64,000 bases of DNA, taken from the NCBI RefSeq assembly GCF_021134715.1, contig NC_060017.1, positions 8,122,001-8,186,000 on the forward strand. Direction: 5' to 3'. Both the position numbers and the translations under genes were made by a program. This document shows, in pieces, positions 14,571 to 28,500 of this stretch; the first letter of the stretch is position 1; every line of letters begins with the position of its first letter. This stretch comes from Daphnia pulex. Its lineage: Eukaryota > Arthropoda > Branchiopoda > Diplostraca > Daphniidae. The notes beneath the pieces are model-generated. The model did not search any database, had not been told where the DNA came from, and worked only from the letters and a program-made list of their open reading frames with translations.

Positions 14571-16122
14571 GATGTATCTGAAAACACAAACAAAAATTTT
14601 AATATTTACTTCAAACTAAATACTAAATACAATAATATTCACAACTAGCCTCTAGGCAATTTTGATTTCTTGTCATTACTAATTTGATTTAATTAAAAAA
14701 ACTAAGAGCAAGAGCAACTGAAGGTTGTGAAATTTAGTGCAGTCAAGTCTCAAAGTCTATTCTCGACGTTTTATGACGAATATGTTTGTGACGAACCTGC
14801 TTTTACGAAACAATGAACGTTGATAAGCACTTGGTGTATGTTAGTACACCAGCAAATCTGTTCCACTAAGACACTGCAATTGGATCTCATCAGCTGAAGA
14901 ACAACTGATTTGGTTGGAAAATTGGAAAGGAATATAGAAGAGAACGATTCTCTTGTCTGTGGTGTAAAATCCCCGAGAGCTGCAATTGAAAGAGAGAGAA
15001 AAAAAAGGCCGTCAAACGCGAATGGCCAAGGACGTTTCTCAATCTCTTTGGTCTTTTGTGTGTATCGCTATTCCGGGTTTCAAGTGTAAATAAAATTCTT
15101 TTTTCCTTTCTTTGTCTTGCACTATTTTCCAGAGGTTATAATTCAAGTAAAAAAAATTGCCTAATTAATTATTTCGACTTGAGAAAACCTTCTAGAGGTC
15201 GACTGCCCTAACGATATTACTAATATGTAATATCTGTCGGACATGTTTGTACAGTGTTGCAGTAATCAAGAATATTTTCATTTTTCCATGTCTTTTTGGT
15301 TAACTAATTAGAAGAAGTTTCTGAAACGTATTTTATACGTTTTTATTTTTCTACATACGAATTCATCTTTGATTGAAATAATAATTAAGTTTATAATCTA
15401 GTTTTGAGAAGGGTTTTTTTAACACAAGTTCCGGAAATCACGATGACTCGATGAGGTCCGCAAAAATAGATTTAGGCCAATAAAAATAGATTTCCTGTCA
15501 TAAGGCCATGAATGTAATAAATTCTCATAGATTAACTTAAATAAACTAATTTACTTTCTGTATTTCTCTGATGTGTTTTTTTTTCTTGTTATTTATTGTT
15601 GCGACTTGGCTCTCTTACAACTGATGACGTTTTTGCTTTTTTTTCCCCAAAAAACGTATTTTTCCAATAGCTTCGTGGATTCTCAATAGATGGCATTAAA
15701 CTAGTGTTTCGTTCGAAAAATCAAAAATAATTCAAAATTCAGAATTGGAGAGGCAAAGAATTTAAAAATTAAAATTGATTATTCATCAATTATATCATAT
15801 AATCGAACTTAAATAAACCTCTAAAATTTTTCCCGCTCAAAACATTATTCAGTCGACAGACGACGGCACAACCTCACAGATAGTGCGTGGCCAGCGTGCG
15901 TCCGTGAACCTACTACTCATCCTTGTTGACGAAATTTAAAAAAAAATGTAAAAAAAAAGTAAAAATTATTATTCATGATCAATTGTGAAATTCAAAGTGA
16001 AGGCAATAAAATGTGTCAGTTAAAACAGCACTGGCTATGCTCAAGCAAAGATAAAGAGAAAAACCACGTGTTCAGGTGTGTTAGTTTCGGCCATAAAAAA
16101 CTGGCGCGTACGGTAACCGGTA
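14571..16122. other. Divergent region between ariadne-1 and DYNC2H1
   Basis: This spacer holds the ariadne-1 5' UTR and promoter and, at its right end, the upstream region of DYNC2H1. Much of 15000-15850 is AT-rich with homopolymer runs. No gene was recognised. Confidence 0.4.
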
Positions 16123-16157
16123 GTAACGTGTTATTTCTCCGTGTAACCCTTAGCAAC
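16123..16157 (+). promoter_or_regulatory. Tandem RFX X-boxes upstream of DYNC2H1
   Basis: Two sites fit the X-box consensus GTNRCC-N(0-3)-RGYAAC at every position: GTAACC-GGT-AGTAAC at 16123-16137 and GTAACC-CTT-AGCAAC at 16143-16157, starting exactly 20 bp apart. X-boxes are bound by RFX factors (DAF-19 in worm, Rfx in fly) that drive ciliary genes. The downstream gene is the IFT dynein heavy chain, whose orthologues are known RFX targets. Binding here is inferred. Confidence 0.8.
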
Positions 16158-16478
16158 GCTCGAAACACAAATGGTAACAACAGTCAGAAAAACACCATTA
16201 GGTCGGGCAAACCGGCTGACTGAAGCTCACAATACTTTGAGATGGATGGAACAGCCAATGATCACTTCAATTACAATCGTCTTCAAACACCACAAACTAG
16301 TAAGTCGTTTATTTTTAAAAATTGTTCTACGTGTAATTAGTGATATCACCATCTCCGTAGGATTTCGTCCTAGGGGTTGTCAAATCGCCCTACAAACGAT
16401 TTCAATTAATAATTCTGCCACTAAATTAAATTTGATAGACTAAACCATGGACTAAAGATTGCTTATGAGCACGTCAAC

Positions 16479-19400
16479 ATGTCATTCGAAATCTCACAGA
16501 CTCATACGTTTACACTTTTAGATAATGTCGACGCGGAGCTCCAAAATTGGAAAAACATCTCCAAAAACAGTCAAGAAATGGAAGAACGGCGACGTGCCAA
16601 TACATTTATTCGTGCGATTGAGCCAATCGTCGAAGAAATCAAAGCGCTGGAATCATTCCGACTAAGGGAGATGGAAGATTCTGCAAATAGCATTCTAGGA
16701 TGTATTGATGATTTGTGGAAACTTGAAGATTACAAGTATCCTCAAGATCAAATGGACCATCTTCTTAACATATCAAGTACTACCCAATTCACAGGGGGAA
16801 AAAAGGAATTGTTATTTGATTGAAATTTATTATTGCAGGTGCGTGTTTCGCAGAAGCGATCGCCAAGAAACTCAAAAACAGTTCAATTTGGATGCCAAAT
16901 TCTTCAAGTCATACTCACTTGGCTCAAGTATGTTGTAATTTAAATGTTTCTTAGAACTGCGTAATTGACAACTAATTGCTTTAGGCTTTGACTGGTTGTA
17001 ATGCGTGGATTAATGAATGCCATCGGATGACGTCACTCTTCTGGAAAAACGACATGTACCATCCATGGAAAGGAGAACCTTTTCTCTCGTTAAATGTTGT
17101 CAAGCTACGTGATCGTATCAATCAGGTGCAATAATTTCAGCGCGTATTTTAAAAAGGACGATTTGAACTAGGAGTTTATTTAATAGATTACTTCAATACT
17201 CCAAGTCATCAGCCTTGCAGCCCAATTGATACCGTCATCCAAACATGATTTGCTAGATCCCAATTATTTATTTGAGGGCTTTCAAGGTAGGATTTCATTC
17301 TTAAGATGCTAATGGGTCTGAAAACAACAATTTCATTGGCAGCTTTAGATGGCATGCCAAATTCCTTGCTAGACAACGCGGGGTGGAAAGCCGCCGTCAG
17401 CCAGTTCAACGATCACTTCACTCAGGCTGAAAAGGAAGCCGGTTCTGCCCTCCGGCCGCGTTTGACTTCAGCATCCAGCGGTGATCCATCTGCAGTACGA
17501 TTATTGATTAAGACAAATAACATGTGGCATAGGATTCAAATGGTTTTTGTTGAGTGCCTTTACAGCTATTAGACTCGCTTCTTGAATTCAAAGAGCTGGT
17601 TCAACGGCCTCGCATCCGCCGAGAGCTGGAATCAGAGGGTCGAGCGCTTATGAACTATACAAAGACATGGTTAGAGAAACTACGACGAGACCTTGCGACA
17701 GCTAAAGTTAATATCGGGTCCAACTCGTCATCAAAAGTGCCAGAAACATTACGGGAGATCAATGCAATTCGCCACTTGGAAACGCAAGTAACAAATTTAA
17801 ATCAAATTATGCTGAATTTAACGATTGATCGTAAGTACAAACAAAATTGTAGGTAACCAATATACAAAAAGGTGTCCAGATTTTTGCAAGCGATATGGAG
17901 GAAGCCAAAAATTTGGACCAGGAATCACGAAATTTGTTGTCGGAGATAAAAGATCAAATTAATGAAATCTTTGACGATTGGAGCCGAAATATTTTGGCCG
18001 GAATACGTGACGAGTCGTTAAGGTATGGTGGAAACATTAATACTTTTATTGATTGCTTCAAATAAAATGTAAAAATTGATTTGGTTAGTCTATCGAGCGA
18101 CTCGCCGGTCATGTCATTCGATGAGAACAAATTAATGATAATCAACTACGATCCTCGTTTGATCAATTTTGTCGAAGAAGTTCGCCTACTATCGTCCATG
18201 GGTTTTAAAATGGCTCCGCAAATCATGCGCAACTCGAAATTAGCTGAAGATTTCATGCAACAAGCGAAAAGTTTAGAGGAGGTAATGTAAGGTTAAATTT
18301 TAAAACTAAATTTTCTATTTGCTCACTGTTTTCGCGTTGCTTATACAGATTGCAACCTTTCACAACAATATTGGTGACAGTATGATGCCTTGCTTGAAGC
18401 CTCTGATGTTGGAAGCGGCAATTGGACTCTCTGCTTTGGTGCAGGAACAAAATGTCGTCACCTGGGCGCAAGCAGAAAATGTCAACAGCTACATCCGTCG
18501 ACTCCAGCAGGCTGTTCAAAGGCTAACCGCCCTAAATCAGCAACTCACCATGTGCCATGAAAAAATTCAAGAAAAGGTACTACTTAATTGTTTTCCCTTC
18601 CCTGCTTTTAATACAAGCTAATTCTATAAATTGTATGTCATAGGTTTTAAAGCTATTTGATATTGATCTGATGACGCAACAACAAAAATGGAAAGATAGT
18701 CTACGGGAAGTCCGATTGCTATTCGGAACTGTGGAAGCTCAAGTAAGCATATAAATTATCAATCACAGGGCTATTATCCCAATAAATGATTTGAATGAAT
18801 TGCAATTCAAGGGTTTCCACAATTCATACGCCTGGCGCTTGTATTGGGATTATCAACTGTATAAGGCCGTAGAGTGTCAGTACCTGTTACATTTGGACGA
18901 GCTACACACGAACGTGTCGGATATTCACATCGAACTTGATTTCAAGTAAGCAAAAGTTTTTTGTTACCGCAATTCTTTTTCGATTCCTTTATTTTGTTTG
19001 ACGGAAAAAGTAGTGGTGGGGGGGGGGGTGACCTTTTTATTGCTTTGCATTAGCAGAAAAAGGGGTGCGGTGGGCACCCTTACTTAAGTTTTCGACAACA
19101 CGGGCTAAAAAATAGAAAGGGGAAATATTTTTAGGAAGTCGCCTTGAGATTTATAATTTTGTTTTGTTTCAGGAAACAAAATTTGCTGTTCAAACCCCCA
19201 ATTGAAGACATAAGGCGCGAATACTACACCAAATTACGCAAGTTTCTGTCTCTCCCTCTACATTTCAAAGGATTTTTGGAGCAGCCTGGGGCTCCGAGCC
19301 TATTTCCAAAAATTGTCGAAAAACACGCCAATCGATTCAGTCAGGTGTACGCCGCATCAGGCAAAGTGTTTAGGGAATTGGACCAGTTTCAGGAACAATT

Positions 19401-22400
19401 TAAGATTTGGATAGTCCCAGCTCTTGTCGATCTAGACACTCTGTTTGAACAACGACTCAATGAACCACAGGATTGGGACTTGGCATTCCAGGCAGCCAAA
19501 AAGAAGAAAGAAGAAATGTCTGGTTTATCGAGGTACTATACTGTTATCAGTTGATAATATTGTCCGCTTGTAATTATACTCTCATTTCAACAGTGATGAC
19601 GAGCGTGTTGGATGCTTCGTGATTAGTCTAACTCCTTTGCATCGAGAGATTGAATACATTCAACGTCGTTATTGGGATGCCATAACCTCTTCACTCTACA
19701 CGTCCATTCACAAGGACGCGACATCCATCGAAACTTTCATATCCAACGCAACTGTTGTGCTGAATGTCCAGTTGCATGATGTCGACGAACTTTCTCAGGC
19801 CAGCAGTGACTTTAACGAATTACTTCGCACGACTCCCGAAGTATTTCGCATACCATTTAAATTATGTTATCAATTACTTTTAAAAATATCTGATTACCTA
19901 GATAACTCGCCTTATGAAAAAAGCTGAAACTAAAGCTCAAGTTTTGTCAAGATGGACACAGGACAGTGTGGAGATTTTTACCCAAGTCTGTACCAAATGG
20001 GAAAATTTCAATACGCTTCTCTCTCGCCATAAACAAGACATTAATCAACAGGTAATCGTTTTCATTATTAGAATATCAATTTCTAAGCTAATATTGGTAA
20101 CTTCCTATACAGTTGGACAGTCTAAAATCAAACAGTCAGTCCCAGATTATCAAGTTTACATCTGAAATCGACCAGTTTTATCAGAATTGGCAACAAGAAC
20201 AGCCACCGGATAGACTAGACATGACAAATTTAGACCAGTATTTAAAACTCTTACGAAAGAGTCGTAGGGAATGGTGCGAACTGATGGAGAATCAGATACG
20301 GTTAAAGTAAAACAATGAATTTCCATTCTGTTTAAATTGCGCGATTACAAATAATTATTTTAAAAATCGGCATTAGCGTCAATTTGGAAAAAGTTGGAGA
20401 GAAACCTGTCGAATTATCTGTGATAACCGAAATTGAAGGTGAAATTGCTCAGCGAGAGAGGATTTGGAGCCTCTACCAATCTTTCACCGAAGGTTGTATC
20501 TTTTTACACTCATAATCTAGTAAAATCTAATGGACATTTTGTATTTTTGGTGTTAGAATTGGATGAGATGGGTCACGAAGATTGGCTTTTGTCACGAAAT
20601 AAGATTGTTAAACTAGACGAATACCTGGAAACTTGGATGAATAGGCTTAATGAAAGTGAGGATAAATCACCAATAATTGATTGGCTAAAGAATCAAATCG
20701 AGCAACACAAGGTATTTTTGATTTCTCTTCTTTACCTCGACATTGACTGCATTTTTAATCATTTCAAATCCCATTTTACTTTATAGGCTTTCATTCCAGT
20801 GCTGAAACTAGCGCGCGGGGAAACATTTACAGAGCGCCATTGGGCAGAATTTCTAAAAATAACTGGCCTATCTACTACAAGCATCGAACAAGTCACCCTT
20901 GAAGACCTTCTTCGAGCGCAAACTGTTTTATCTCAAAACTTCAATGAATTAAAAGTAAAATTAAAGCCCTAATTTTTTAAATAATTTATGAAACAGTTTT
21001 TTTTCCAACTCTTGTAGGAATTAAATAGCAGAGCAGCTGGCGAATCGCTGGTCAGACAAGCGCTGGTTGAATTAGAACAGTGGGAAGTAGAGTCACATTG
21101 GACATTGGCTCAGCACGTTGATTCAAATGGCATTCAGTTATTCATCATTAAAGAATTCAAAGAATTGCTCAACAAGGTAAATTTCCTAAATATTTCCAAC
21201 ACGCATTTCCTAATTCTAAAGAGCATTTAACCAATCAGGTTGGTGAGAATATGAGTCTTATTCAGTCCGTCAAGGATTCATCCTACTATCAGGCATACAG
21301 CGACCGGATAATGCTGTGGGAAACCAAAATGACAGACCTAGATTTTTACCTCCGCCATTTGAGTCAAATTCAAATCAAGTGGGTTGCTTAATATTTCAAT
21401 CCATTTACATCTGCCTTTAATAAAATGGCAATATTTCATTTTTTTAAACAAAAGGTGGCTCTATTTAGAACCTGTTTTCAATCGAGGAGCTTTATTAAAA
21501 GATGCCGGACGTTTTCGTCGCCTGGATGCCGATTTTCGGTTCATCATTACCGAGATCAAGCGTGACAGCAGAGTGACGTCAATCTTACGCATTACTAATC
21601 TGCGCTCTTTGGTTACTAGCCTGCTAGATCAAGTTGGCCGCTGCCAGAAAAGTCTCTTTGAATTTTTAGAGGCAAGTTGTTAATCGCTGTTCCACGAATT
21701 GAATCCATTTTCACGACCTTTTGATTTGTACAGGATAAACGTTCGAAATTTGCACGTTTCTACTTCTTGGGGGACGAAGACCTGCTAGATATAGTCGGCC
21801 AGGCAGCCACCAGGCCCTCTGTAGTGCAACCGCACTTGAAAAAGCTTTTCGCTGGTATTCACTCTGTCCTTTTCAGCAACGATCAACGCTACATCGTGGC
21901 TGTGGCTTCGTTGGAGGGCGAGCGAGTCGAGTTGAAATCGCCAGTGTCGGTGTCGTCGGAACCAGTCGAGATGTGGCTCAACCGTTTGGTAACGGAAACC
22001 CGCTCCACACTACAGGCGATGTTGCGCAACTGTGTACAGGAGCGTCAGCGGGACGCCACCGATCTCTCTCGATTCCCGACACAGATCCTCTGTTTGGCCG
22101 AAGCGATCGTTTTCACAGAGCGATGCGAAAAAGCTATTTCCTCCTCACCCGGCGCGTTGTCCAAACTCAAAAGTGACTATCAAAATCAATTGGCCAGTTA
22201 CACCAGTGCTCCGCTGTTGCAGAGCAGTGGTTCTGACGAACAGGGTGTCATCGTTTTAAAATTGCAAGCTCTTATCATGGACATTATTCATTACATTGAC
22301 GTGATCAAGCAGATCCTCGATGCCAAGTGTCGTTCGACTAACGATTGGGCATGGAAGAAACAACTCAGGTATCAGTAATAATGAATTAAGTGTTGATGGC

Positions 22401-22561
22401 TTGTATTGATTTAAATTTCAAATAGGTTCTACTTGAAGGATGGCGTAGCAGTAGCGCAGATGGCCAGTACCGAAGTCGAGTACACTTACGAATACCAAGG
22501 AAACGTAGCGAAACTCGTTCACACACCTCTGACGGATAAATGCTACCTCACGTTGACATTG
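16479..22561 (+). other. DYNC2H1: DYNC2H1 exons 1-23 (tail and linker)
   Basis: Exon boundaries: 16479-16776, 16839-16927, 16985-17125, 17187-17286, 17343-17494, 17566-17830, 17872-18022, 18089-18281, 18349-18576, 18644-18742, 18812-18945, 19173-19532, 19594-19840, 19902-20051, 20113-20306, 20377-20492, 20557-20711, 20787-20954, 21018-21176, 21239-21378, 21455-21671, 21734-22368, 22426-22561. The frame is also open upstream of 16479 to 16425, with an acceptor-like ATAG at 16435-16438, so exon 1 may begin at 16439. The intron 18946-19172 holds a G-rich run. Confidence 0.85.
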
Positions 22562-25500
22562 GTTTGTTATTTTTATAGTTATGCGTCACGTTATTCAAAT
22601 TTATATTGAAATTTTGTTGCAAATAATAAAAGGCCTTACGTATGGGACTTGGTGGCAATCCGTATGGCCCGGCTGGAACGGGCAAAACGGAATCGGTTAA
22701 AGCGCTCGGTTCTCTACTCGGACGTCAGGTGTTGGTCTTCAATTGCGATGAGGTCCCATCAATTGTGTTTCATTATTCATGGCGTGGTACTGACGTATGT
22801 GCTTTGATTTGTCTAGGGATTGGATGTGAAATCGATGGGGCGTATTTTCGTAGGACTGGCCAAAAGCGGAGCTTGGGGCTGTTTCGACGAGTTTAATCGC
22901 CTTGATGAAAATACTCTATCGACTGTCTCTACGTTGATCCAGGCTATCCAGCTGTCGCTCAAGAACAAAAGTCATGTCGTCACTCTACTGGGCACTCAAG
23001 TATTGATCCAATTTTTAAAATTTCCTATTCAATTTATAACAATTTTTTTGAAAATAGGTTGACATTAATCCACACACTGGTATTTTTGTCACGCTCAATC
23101 CGGCCGGCAAAGAGTATGGAGGACGTCAGAAGCTTCCGGATAATTTGAAATTACTTTTTCGTCCGGTGGTCATGTCTGAGCCGGACATTGAATTAATCGC
23201 CGAAGTGATTCTTTATTCGCAGGGTTTTCGAGATGCTCAAATTATTGGCAAAAAGTTGGTCGACGTCTTTCGTCTCGCTCAGTAAGTTTTCTACGAAACG
23301 TGATTTTCAAAAACCCAAAAGTTTCATTCCATTTGATGTCGGACAGGAAACTTTTGAGTCGACAGCAGCACTACGACTGGGGCCTGCGAGCCTTGAAGAG
23401 CGTCTTGCGGACGGCGGGCGACGGTTTACGGTCCTCTTTGGCGACGAGTATCTCCGATGATGTCGAATATACAACGGTCGTTCGCGCTCTCAACTTCAAC
23501 ACCTTATCCAAATTGACGACGGTCGACTCGACTTTATTTCTTGGACTTGTGGCCGATATTTTCCCAAATGCTCAACAAAGCCACGATCCTGCACATGCTC
23601 ATCTGGTGGACGTCATCGCCACCTGTTGCCAAGAAATGGGATTGATTCCGTTGGATCGACAAGTAAGTGTAGACTTGTAAATAAACGAATTCTTTATGAA
23701 ATTAATGAAATAATTTCTAGGTCAAAAAAATCCTGGAAGTCTACGAACAAGCGAAACAACGAATGGGGGTCGTCATTGTTGGACCACCTCAAACTGGAAA
23801 ATCTACCGTGTGCGCAATTTTAAAAAAGGTTCATTTTCTTCTATATTTTTGTTATTTGCTGCCGATACCAACGTTGAACATTTTCAGGTCCTTCAGCAGC
23901 AAAAACGTAAAGTGCAAGCGTACACACTGAATCCAAAGGCCATCAGTCGTATCCATTTACTGGGTCTGATTGATCCGGCGACTCGGGAATGGACGGACGG
24001 TGTCCTCACTAAAATTGCACGGCTCGTTGTTTCAGATGCTGGTAATGACAGAAAAATTTATTTTAATTGAATTTTTTAAAATAATTTTAGTATTTATTTT
24101 ATTCAGAAATTACATCTTGGGTTGTTTGTGACGGAGACATTGATCCTGAATGGATTGAAGCGCTTAATTCAGTGCTTGACGATAATCGTTTGTTAACCAT
24201 GGCGTCCGGCGAGCGCATCAAATTTGGTCCCGATGTCAACTTCATTTTTGAGACTCACGACTTGACTTACGCCTCACCAGCCACCATTTCACGAATGGGT
24301 GTTGTCTTTTTTAGGTAAAATCTAAAGTTTGAATTGCTAAATTTTATTGCCAAGTTCCATTTCACATGGACCTTAATAACTCTTTCCCATGATGAATAAG
24401 TGAGGACGATATGGATTTCCATATTGTCATCCGCAGTTGGCTGCTCGAACAACCCAGTGAAGTACAAAAATCGCTTCAGTCTCTGATCGACAGTTATTTC
24501 TACAAAGGTAACGACCAACACGTTGATCTCTTTGTACTTGCACAGTTTTATTTTTAAACATTACCCTAATAGCTGTTATGGATATTCTTTAGCTCTTGAG
24601 TGGATATCCAAGAATGGAGAAGTCGTTGTCCCAGTATCTACTTTGACAACAATTCGTGGCATTCTCAGCCACTTGACATGTTGTAAGACCAAAAAACAAT
24701 TCGTTAACGGCCTTCTCAAAGGAGGCGGTGCTAATTTAACTTCCCAGTCTCTTATCCAATTCGGACAAATGGTGGGTTATTTTTCAAACTGGAACAAAAA
24801 GACGTATAATATACAATAACCCATTCATATTTTTGACAGATTTTATCCATGTGTGGGGAAAAGGCGCCAGACATGGAAAATCCTTTTCTATGTCGATATG
24901 ATTCCAAACTCGATGCTTTAGTCACTCTCGACTCCAATGTTTTGGACAGCACTCACTGGAATTATGACGAGCAAAATTTATTAGTACCAACGACCAACTT
25001 GCTCGTCACTTACGAGATGATTCAACCATGGTTTAACAACAAGGAACATGTTCTTGTTGTTGGTCCGGAAGCTTGCGGGAAGAGGTAACTCCTTTTTGTA
25101 TAGCCGTTGTCGATTTCTTGATACACTAACGCTGATTATTTTCTATCACTTTCAATGGGAATCAGCCTGCTTGTTGAACACTGCTTAAGGCAGATGCGAT
25201 CCACACGTATTGTAATTTTCCATTGCACAGCTTCAACTACTCCGCAGAACGTTCTTCATAAATTGCTTCAGGTAAAAATCCGATATCTTTCAGTCGTCTT
25301 GATTAACTACTATCATCCATATTTAGAATTCCATCATCGTTTCGAGTTCAAACGGACAAGTTTTGGTACCGAGAGAGGCTTCAACGTTGGTTCTCTATTT
25401 GAAAGATTTAAACATTGTCATGCCAGACAAGTGGGGAACCTGCCAACTCACCGCCTTTTTGGAACAAGTAATTTCATTCCATTTTTATTACTAGTATGAA

Positions 25501-28500
25501 ATAGCCAGCTGTATTAATCAACACCAGGTGATCAACTACAAGGGATGTTACGATAATAACGGCGAGTGGTTGGTTATGGATAATATCCAGCTTGTGTGTA
25601 CTTTGAACCTGAACCATTCGCAAGGACGTTTTCAACTTAATCCTCGCTTCATTTCCTTGTTGCGTGTTGCAGCCGTTGGGTATTCAGCATAATAATTATT
25701 TTAAATTAGAGGAAAATTGAATAATCAATGTTTACTGGACAGAGAGCCACTGTTAAGAGAACTGGAATTACTAACCTTTAGCTATTTAAGCGCTTCCTTC
25801 AAAAGGGAAAAAACGGTGGTTGCTGATCGTTTACTTCAGAAAATCACTTCTTTCATGGTCCATTTTGATGGCGAAGTAAATCCTATTTAGAAATCAAGCC
25901 TGCCTGAAAATAATAATTGTAAACATTTCTTTAGATGAGACGGAATGTAGTTCCGACAAACAACTTTCAAATTCTGTTCACAACAAGACATTTAACCAGC
26001 TGGGCCGAAGGTTTAGCTCGTTACGAAATCCGCTGGGAAGATTCAAATGCCGTTGTCATGGTAAGTCCTTTCCGGCCACCTCATCCACTCAAAGGATCCG
26101 TAATCAATCCTTGCTCATTACAGGCATTGGGCTACGAGGCGTGCAGGATCTATCGCGACAAGTTGGTATCCGATGAGCAACGAACGCAATTTGACGGGCT
26201 TTCGAATCAATTGTTTAACGAAGAATGGAAGACGTCCACACAAACGTCAGGAGGAACACTTTACACCACTTATCGATCGAAAAAACACGGACTCATTCCA
26301 GTGACACTGTCAGAGTGGGAAAAGATCGTGAAAAAGACTCTGCAGCAATACGGTACACGGTATAATAACTCGTTGTATAGTTTCACTTACATTTGGTGTT
26401 TCATTATATAGGGAGAGAAAACGAGCCCTTGGATGTGGAAATGCTGTTGGAGTTACTGCAAGCAGTTGTTCGAGCGGACAGAGTATTAAGTGACCCATCT
26501 GGCCGCTCATTGCTATTGATTGGGAGGTCAGGGGTCGGTCGCCACACGTCTATCAAGTTGCTGTCTGTCATGCATCACGCCCGGGTTATGACCCCCTTTC
26601 CCGGAAGGAACTACGGCCGGAAGCAATTTACCAATGACTTGAAATCGGTTAGAATTAAGAATTACAAAATCATGTAAATATTTAACTAAAAAATTGTTTT
26701 AGGCCATGCATGCCGCTGGTGTTGATGGCGACTTGGTGTATTTTGTGCTGGAAGATCATCATGTTACAGATTCCCATTTTTATGCCCTGATTGATTCATT
26801 ATTGGCTTCGGGAGAGGTACAAACAGGCAGCCAAGATGATCTGTGGAACTCCATTTTATCTTTGAATTTGATCAGGTTCCAGGGATGTACACTAGTGAAG
26901 AAATTGAGGCTCTTTTGGCGCCGTTGAAGGAAGTAGCTGCTGACGAAGGCTATGGCGGCAGCCTTTTCTCTTTCTATGCTCAACGTGCGTGAATTTCCAT
27001 TTATTTTTTTAATAGCGAAGAAAGGGCTTGTTGTATTGTTATTTCGTTCAACAGGTGTGAAAAATAGGTTACGTGTCATCTTTATCATCGATTGCGCCCA
27101 GCCGACTTATGAGACCGTCTTGGAGACGCATCCTTCCATGTACAAATACAGTGACGCAATTTGGATGGAAAACTGGACGAAGATAAGCATGACGGCCGTT
27201 GCAGCTAGAATTCTCAAGTATATATTTTCTTAATAAAAACTAAACTATAATTTTGATTCCTTAAAAAAAACTATCTTAAATTTGATAGGGATGAAAGAGC
27301 GGTGCAAGAACTTGATAAATCAGTCCACATTTACGAGAGTTTGGATGCTTCGTTGAAATGTCCGAGGCGTTACGTTTCGTTCATTCAAACCTTTTCCAGC
27401 ATATGCGGCCAAAAGACGGATCGTATTTTCGAACAACAGCAAAGAATTCAGGTACTTCTTTTGCTTTGTTTATCCCATTCATCTCGAAGGTATAAAATCC
27501 CTTGTTTATTAATTAGACTGGTGTTAGCAAGTTGTCCGATGCTCGCGAGCTTGTCGCTCAGTTGCAAGCGGAAGCCGGCCAACAAGAGCAATTGTTAGCT
27601 CAGAAGCAAATGGAAGCCCAGGCGGCATTGCAAAAGATTACCGACACGATCCAGAGTGCCGGAGTGAAAAGAGATGAAATGCAAGACCTCCGCAGTACTA
27701 TCGCTAACGAGAACGTTGCCCTTACCACCAGGTATCGTTTCACATTTTCTTTTTTTCCGTCTAATATGCGGCGACTTTGCATGAGTGATAAATAGTAAAT
27801 GTTGACCGTAAACCGAGAGAACAAAGTAGGAAAAGCGTGACTAGGTGAAACAAAAGAGAAATACAGTTTTCGTCACTTTCTCTTTTTCTGTGGTTTATTT
27901 TCAGCATCCATAAATCTCTTCTTATTAACTATCGATGACTATATTCGACTCGTTTCCCCATCAATTTCTAATTGAACGTAATAAGCCCTAGTGATCCTGT
28001 GTTTGACAAGTCCACAGCAATAAATGTTGCTGGTTGGAGATTTGTCTTCTTTTTCTCAATCGTCTTATTTGTTTTTAGAAAGGAGGCCATCGACCAGGAG
28101 CTGGCTGAGATCGAGCCACTCCTTATGGAAGCTCGATCCGCTGTGTCGGATATCCGTAACGAAGCGCTGTCTGAAATCCGCTCGCTGCGCGCACCGCCCG
28201 AAGTGATCCGTGACATCCTTGAAGGAGTCCTCCGATTGATGGGCATCTTGGACACGTCGTGGACATCTATGAAGAGCTTTTTGGCCAAAAGAGGCATCAA
28301 GGAGGAAATCAGGTAAAAATTTTTAAAAATAACTGAACAATGAACGAGTGAGAAGAAATGTTGGTTTGAACAAATGATTTGTTTATTGATGATTCATCAA
28401 TCGATATAATGTGTTTAGACCTACTGAGTTTCTTGTTCTAGGAGTGGCAAGAACCAGTTCTCGTCTTTCACTTGGAAACAAATATAGGATGTATGTATGG

